Assembly: GCA_017526725.1 (NCBI GenBank)
Contig: JAFXRA010000032.1
Location: 1-7,764 of the forward strand
Reading direction: 5' to 3'
Length of the DNA stretch: 7,764 nt
Source: Candidatus Rifleibacteriota bacterium
GTDB lineage: Bacteria > Riflebacteria > Ozemobacteria > Ozemobacterales > Ozemobacteraceae
Of this stretch, positions 6,340 through 7,764 are shown in pieces (the stretch's first letter is position 1; each line of letters opens with the position of its first letter). The position numbers and the translations under genes are program-made. The notes under the pieces are model-generated. The model was not told the DNA's origin. It ran no database searches and saw only the letters and a list, made by a program, of their open reading frames with translations.

Positions 6340-6357
6340 AATAATGAATAATTTTTT

Positions 6358-7389
6358 TTATCTGTAAGATAATGGATTTATAAAGGGTTCTATAGAATGG
6401 AAAACTAAAAATCTAATTATTTTGTCGTAGTCGTAAGAAAAGACTTTTATGTATCTTATTCTATTTTTAGCTTTTTTATCAACTGAACCATATTGAAAAT
6501 AAAAGGAATTCTTCTTTAACAGATTTGTTGCACGCAATAAATCTGTAGGGCTTTTAAAAAATATGTCACAGGTTTTTATTCTTTGGCTGGTCTTTTGATA
6601 AATATACTCATTTTTTAAGTATAATTTGTTAAAACCATACTCTTCATTATTTAAATCTATCTGTTCGTTGGCACTGGTGAAGAAATAACCATCTAATTCA
6701 AGACTTCTGAAAAACTTTTTTATAAGCTTTTCTTTGTTTTCTTTATTGAAATAAATCATAGTATTTCGACAGAAAATTATATCGAATGTGCGCGGCGGCC
6801 AGGTTTCTAAGAGATTTAAAAACTCAAAGGATACATCTTTTTTCATCACATCATTAATTTTATATGTTTCATCACCAATTTTGGTGAAATACTTTTCTAT
6901 TAAATAAGATGGAGTTTCTCTAAGTTCACGGGAAGAGTAAATGCTTTTTTTGGCTGCTTGAATAGCTTCATAAGAAATGTCGCTACCAAGAATATTGATT
7001 CTAATGTTTTCTGATTCTGGAATTGATTCTTTTGCTGTTATTAGGATAGAATAAAGTTCTGCACCTGTTGAACAGCCTGCAGACCAGATATTTATTATTT
7101 TGTTTGACTTAGTTTTTATTATCTGTGGAAAAACATTCTCTTTTAATATTTCGAAATGTTCCGGATGTCTGAAAAACCAGGTTTCGTTTGTCGTTAAAGT
7201 ATTGATTATATCTATTCTGATGTTTAAATCATGTTTTGCTTTTAAAATAAGGTCATTGGGGTCAGTTGCCTGATATTTTTCTAAGAGAGGGGCTAGCCGA
7301 TTTTCCACGAAAGAATACCTGGATGTTGGAAAACTAAGTCCAGTTTCTCTTGAAAGGATTGAACAAAACAAATCTAAGTTTTTATCCAT
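6358..7389 (-). CDS. cheR: CheR-family protein-glutamate O-methyltransferase
   Basis: 343 residues from the ATG at 7389; an in-frame TTG two codons upstream is the alternative, and neither has a clear ribosome site. The family methylates glutamates on chemoreceptors using S-adenosylmethionine. Seen here: a helical N-terminal domain (about 3-55); TTNETWFFR (66-74), with the Arg typical of the active site; the SAM-binding loop WSAGCSTGAELYS (102-114), where the usual GEEPYS has become GAELYS; SDIS (136-139), ending in the acid that binds SAM; and FDIIFCRNTMIYF (202-214) followed by DGYFF. All core motifs are intact, so it should be active. The loop after EKYF (165-168) appears about three residues shorter than my recollection of the enterobacterial enzyme. 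Beyond residue 266 there are about 75 residues, rich in Lys, Tyr and Phe, that I cannot assign. A TATAAT box at 7415-7420 lacks a partner -35. No receptor or CheB gene is in the window. Confidence 0.93.
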   Translation of the reverse strand: MDKNLDLFCSILSRETGLSFPTSRYSFVENRLAPLLEKYQATDPNDLILKAKHDLNIRIDIINTLTTNETWFFRHPEHFEILKENVFPQIIKTKSNKIINIWSAGCSTGAELYSILITAKESIPESENIRINILGSDISYEAIQAAKKSIYSSRELRETPSYLIEKYFTKIGDETYKINDVMKKDVSFEFLNLLETWPPRTFDIIFCRNTMIYFNKENKEKLIKKFFRSLELDGYFFTSANEQIDLNNEEYGFNKLYLKNEYIYQKTSQRIKTCDIFFKSPTDLLRATNLLKKNSFYFQYGSVDKKAKNRIRYIKVFSYDYDKIIRFLVFHSIEPFINPLSYR

Positions 7390-7437
7390 ACGCAAATATA
7401 AAGTTTAAATAAATATTATATAATAGTATGACTTAAA

Positions 7438-7626
7438 TTAGAGGTTTCGTAAACTGCGCGGAAACACTCTGCCCGCAATGACCTGCCATGTTGGCCGCAT
7501 CTGCCCTTTGATTTCTTCGGCACATTTTTTACAAACATAACGCTCTGTGTTTTGATACTTTAAATATTCCTCTTCAGGAACATTAAATTCTTTCATTTTT
7601 AAACACAAAGGACAGCGGTCTTCCAT
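7438..7626 (-). CDS. Small Cys4 zinc-ribbon-like protein of unknown function
   Basis: 62 residues with two CxxC knuckles: CPLC (Cys5, Cys8) and CKKC (Cys32, Cys35), 23 residues apart. This geometry fits one structural zinc site of the rubredoxin or zinc-ribbon type. Between the knuckles is an acidic, tyrosine-containing segment (VPEEEYLKYQNTERY); the tail is basic (RVFPRSLRNL). The ATG at 7626 has GGAG at 7638-7641, eleven bases upstream, which is acceptable. It precedes cheR by 48 bases without a terminator, so co-transcription is likely. Proteins of this size and pattern can be nucleic-acid-binding or adaptor proteins, but nothing here identifies the partner. That it is a real gene is supported by the paired cysteines, the ribosome site and the tight spacing. 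Confidence 0.75.
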   Translation of the reverse strand: MEDRCPLCLKMKEFNVPEEEYLKYQNTERYVCKKCAEEIKGQMRPTWQVIAGRVFPRSLRNL

Positions 7627-7653
7627 ATTTTTATATTCTCCAAGATTACCTTT

Positions 7654-7683
7654 ATACTAACATATTATTATATTTAAAGGCAA
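7654..7683 (-). promoter_or_regulatory. Weak candidate promoter for the zinc-ribbon/cheR transcript
   Basis: TTGCCT (7678-7683) and TAGTAT (7654-7659) lie 18 bases apart, each matching four of six consensus positions. A perfect TATAAT (7667-7672) overlaps the spacer but has no recognisable -35. Either would start transcription close to the zinc-ribbon gene. Confidence 0.3.
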
Positions 7684-7695
7684 TTAGAATAGATA

Positions 7696-7764
7696 TCAGA
7701 ATGCTTCGAATTCTTCTTCGTTGGCTGCCAAATCATGCCAAGATAATACAACAAAACCTGTTAG
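7696..7764 (-). CDS. C-terminal end of an unidentified gene (5' part outside window)
   Basis: One minus-strand frame is open from the right edge to a TGA at 7696-7698 and gives 22 residues, LTGFVVLSWHDLAANEEE followed by FEAF. The acidic ending and the same orientation as the other genes suggest a true C-terminus, but the piece is too short to place in a family. No terminator follows in the 69 bases before the zinc-ribbon gene. Confidence 0.45.
   Translation of the reverse strand, partial: LTGFVVLSWHDLAANEEEFEAF

Noticed and set aside
6344..6367. Seven-codon plus-strand frame with an excellent AAGGAGG site and a TATAAT box at 6300-6305
   Set aside because: The site is better explained as the mirror arm of the TPR gene's own ribosome site. 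The product would be seven residues, running antisense into the end of cheR, and the TATAAT has no clear -35.

Overview
The window is AT-rich, by eye about 35% G+C. Every gene I can support reads leftward, on the minus strand. Shine-Dalgarno sites are mostly clear (AGGAGG, GGAGG). The mix of class IVb (Flp-type) prepilins, a lipobox lipoprotein with a beta-helix, a chemotaxis-type CheR methyltransferase, a very long TPR protein and a good sigma-54 promoter suggests a free-living bacterium with pili, probably with two membranes. No ribosomal or other phylogenetic marker is present, so the phylum stays open; an uncultured AT-rich lineage such as Riflebacteria, Wallbacteria or Elusimicrobia is only a guess.

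Layout in order of transcription, from right to left. (1) The last 22 codons of an unidentified gene (7696-7764). (2) A 62-residue Cys4 zinc-ribbon-like protein (7438-7626). (3) A CheR-family SAM-dependent methyltransferase with an unassigned C-terminal extension (6358-7389). (4) An 855-residue protein made almost wholly of 23 TPR units (3683-6250). (5) After a 53-base gap, a 670-residue lipoprotein: regulatory-like beta-sandwich, two fibronectin III domains and a right-handed beta-helix (1617-3629). (6) A 623-base stretch without a gene (994-1616): a long imperfect palindrome full of AATTGTTC words, a cluster of GGGGAAAATTT words, an AT-rich palindrome and a sigma-54 promoter. (7) Two Flp-type prepilin genes (793-993 and 554-721) separated by a perfect intrinsic terminator. 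(8) A sigma-70 promoter driving a TTG-started, membrane-anchored protein with the beginning of a bacterial SH3 domain, cut by the left edge (1-455).

How the parts may fit together. CheR and the TPR protein are neighbours. Elsewhere the same two modules can be one polypeptide (FrzF- and WspC-type CheR-TPR proteins), so a split methyltransferase/TPR pair acting on a chemoreceptor-like array is a reasonable inference. The lipoprotein, the two pilins and the SH3 protein are envelope or surface components. No Tad/Flp assembly gene, chemoreceptor or CheB lies in the window, so the pilins and cheR are orphans here. I see no mobile element, CRISPR array, tRNA or rRNA.
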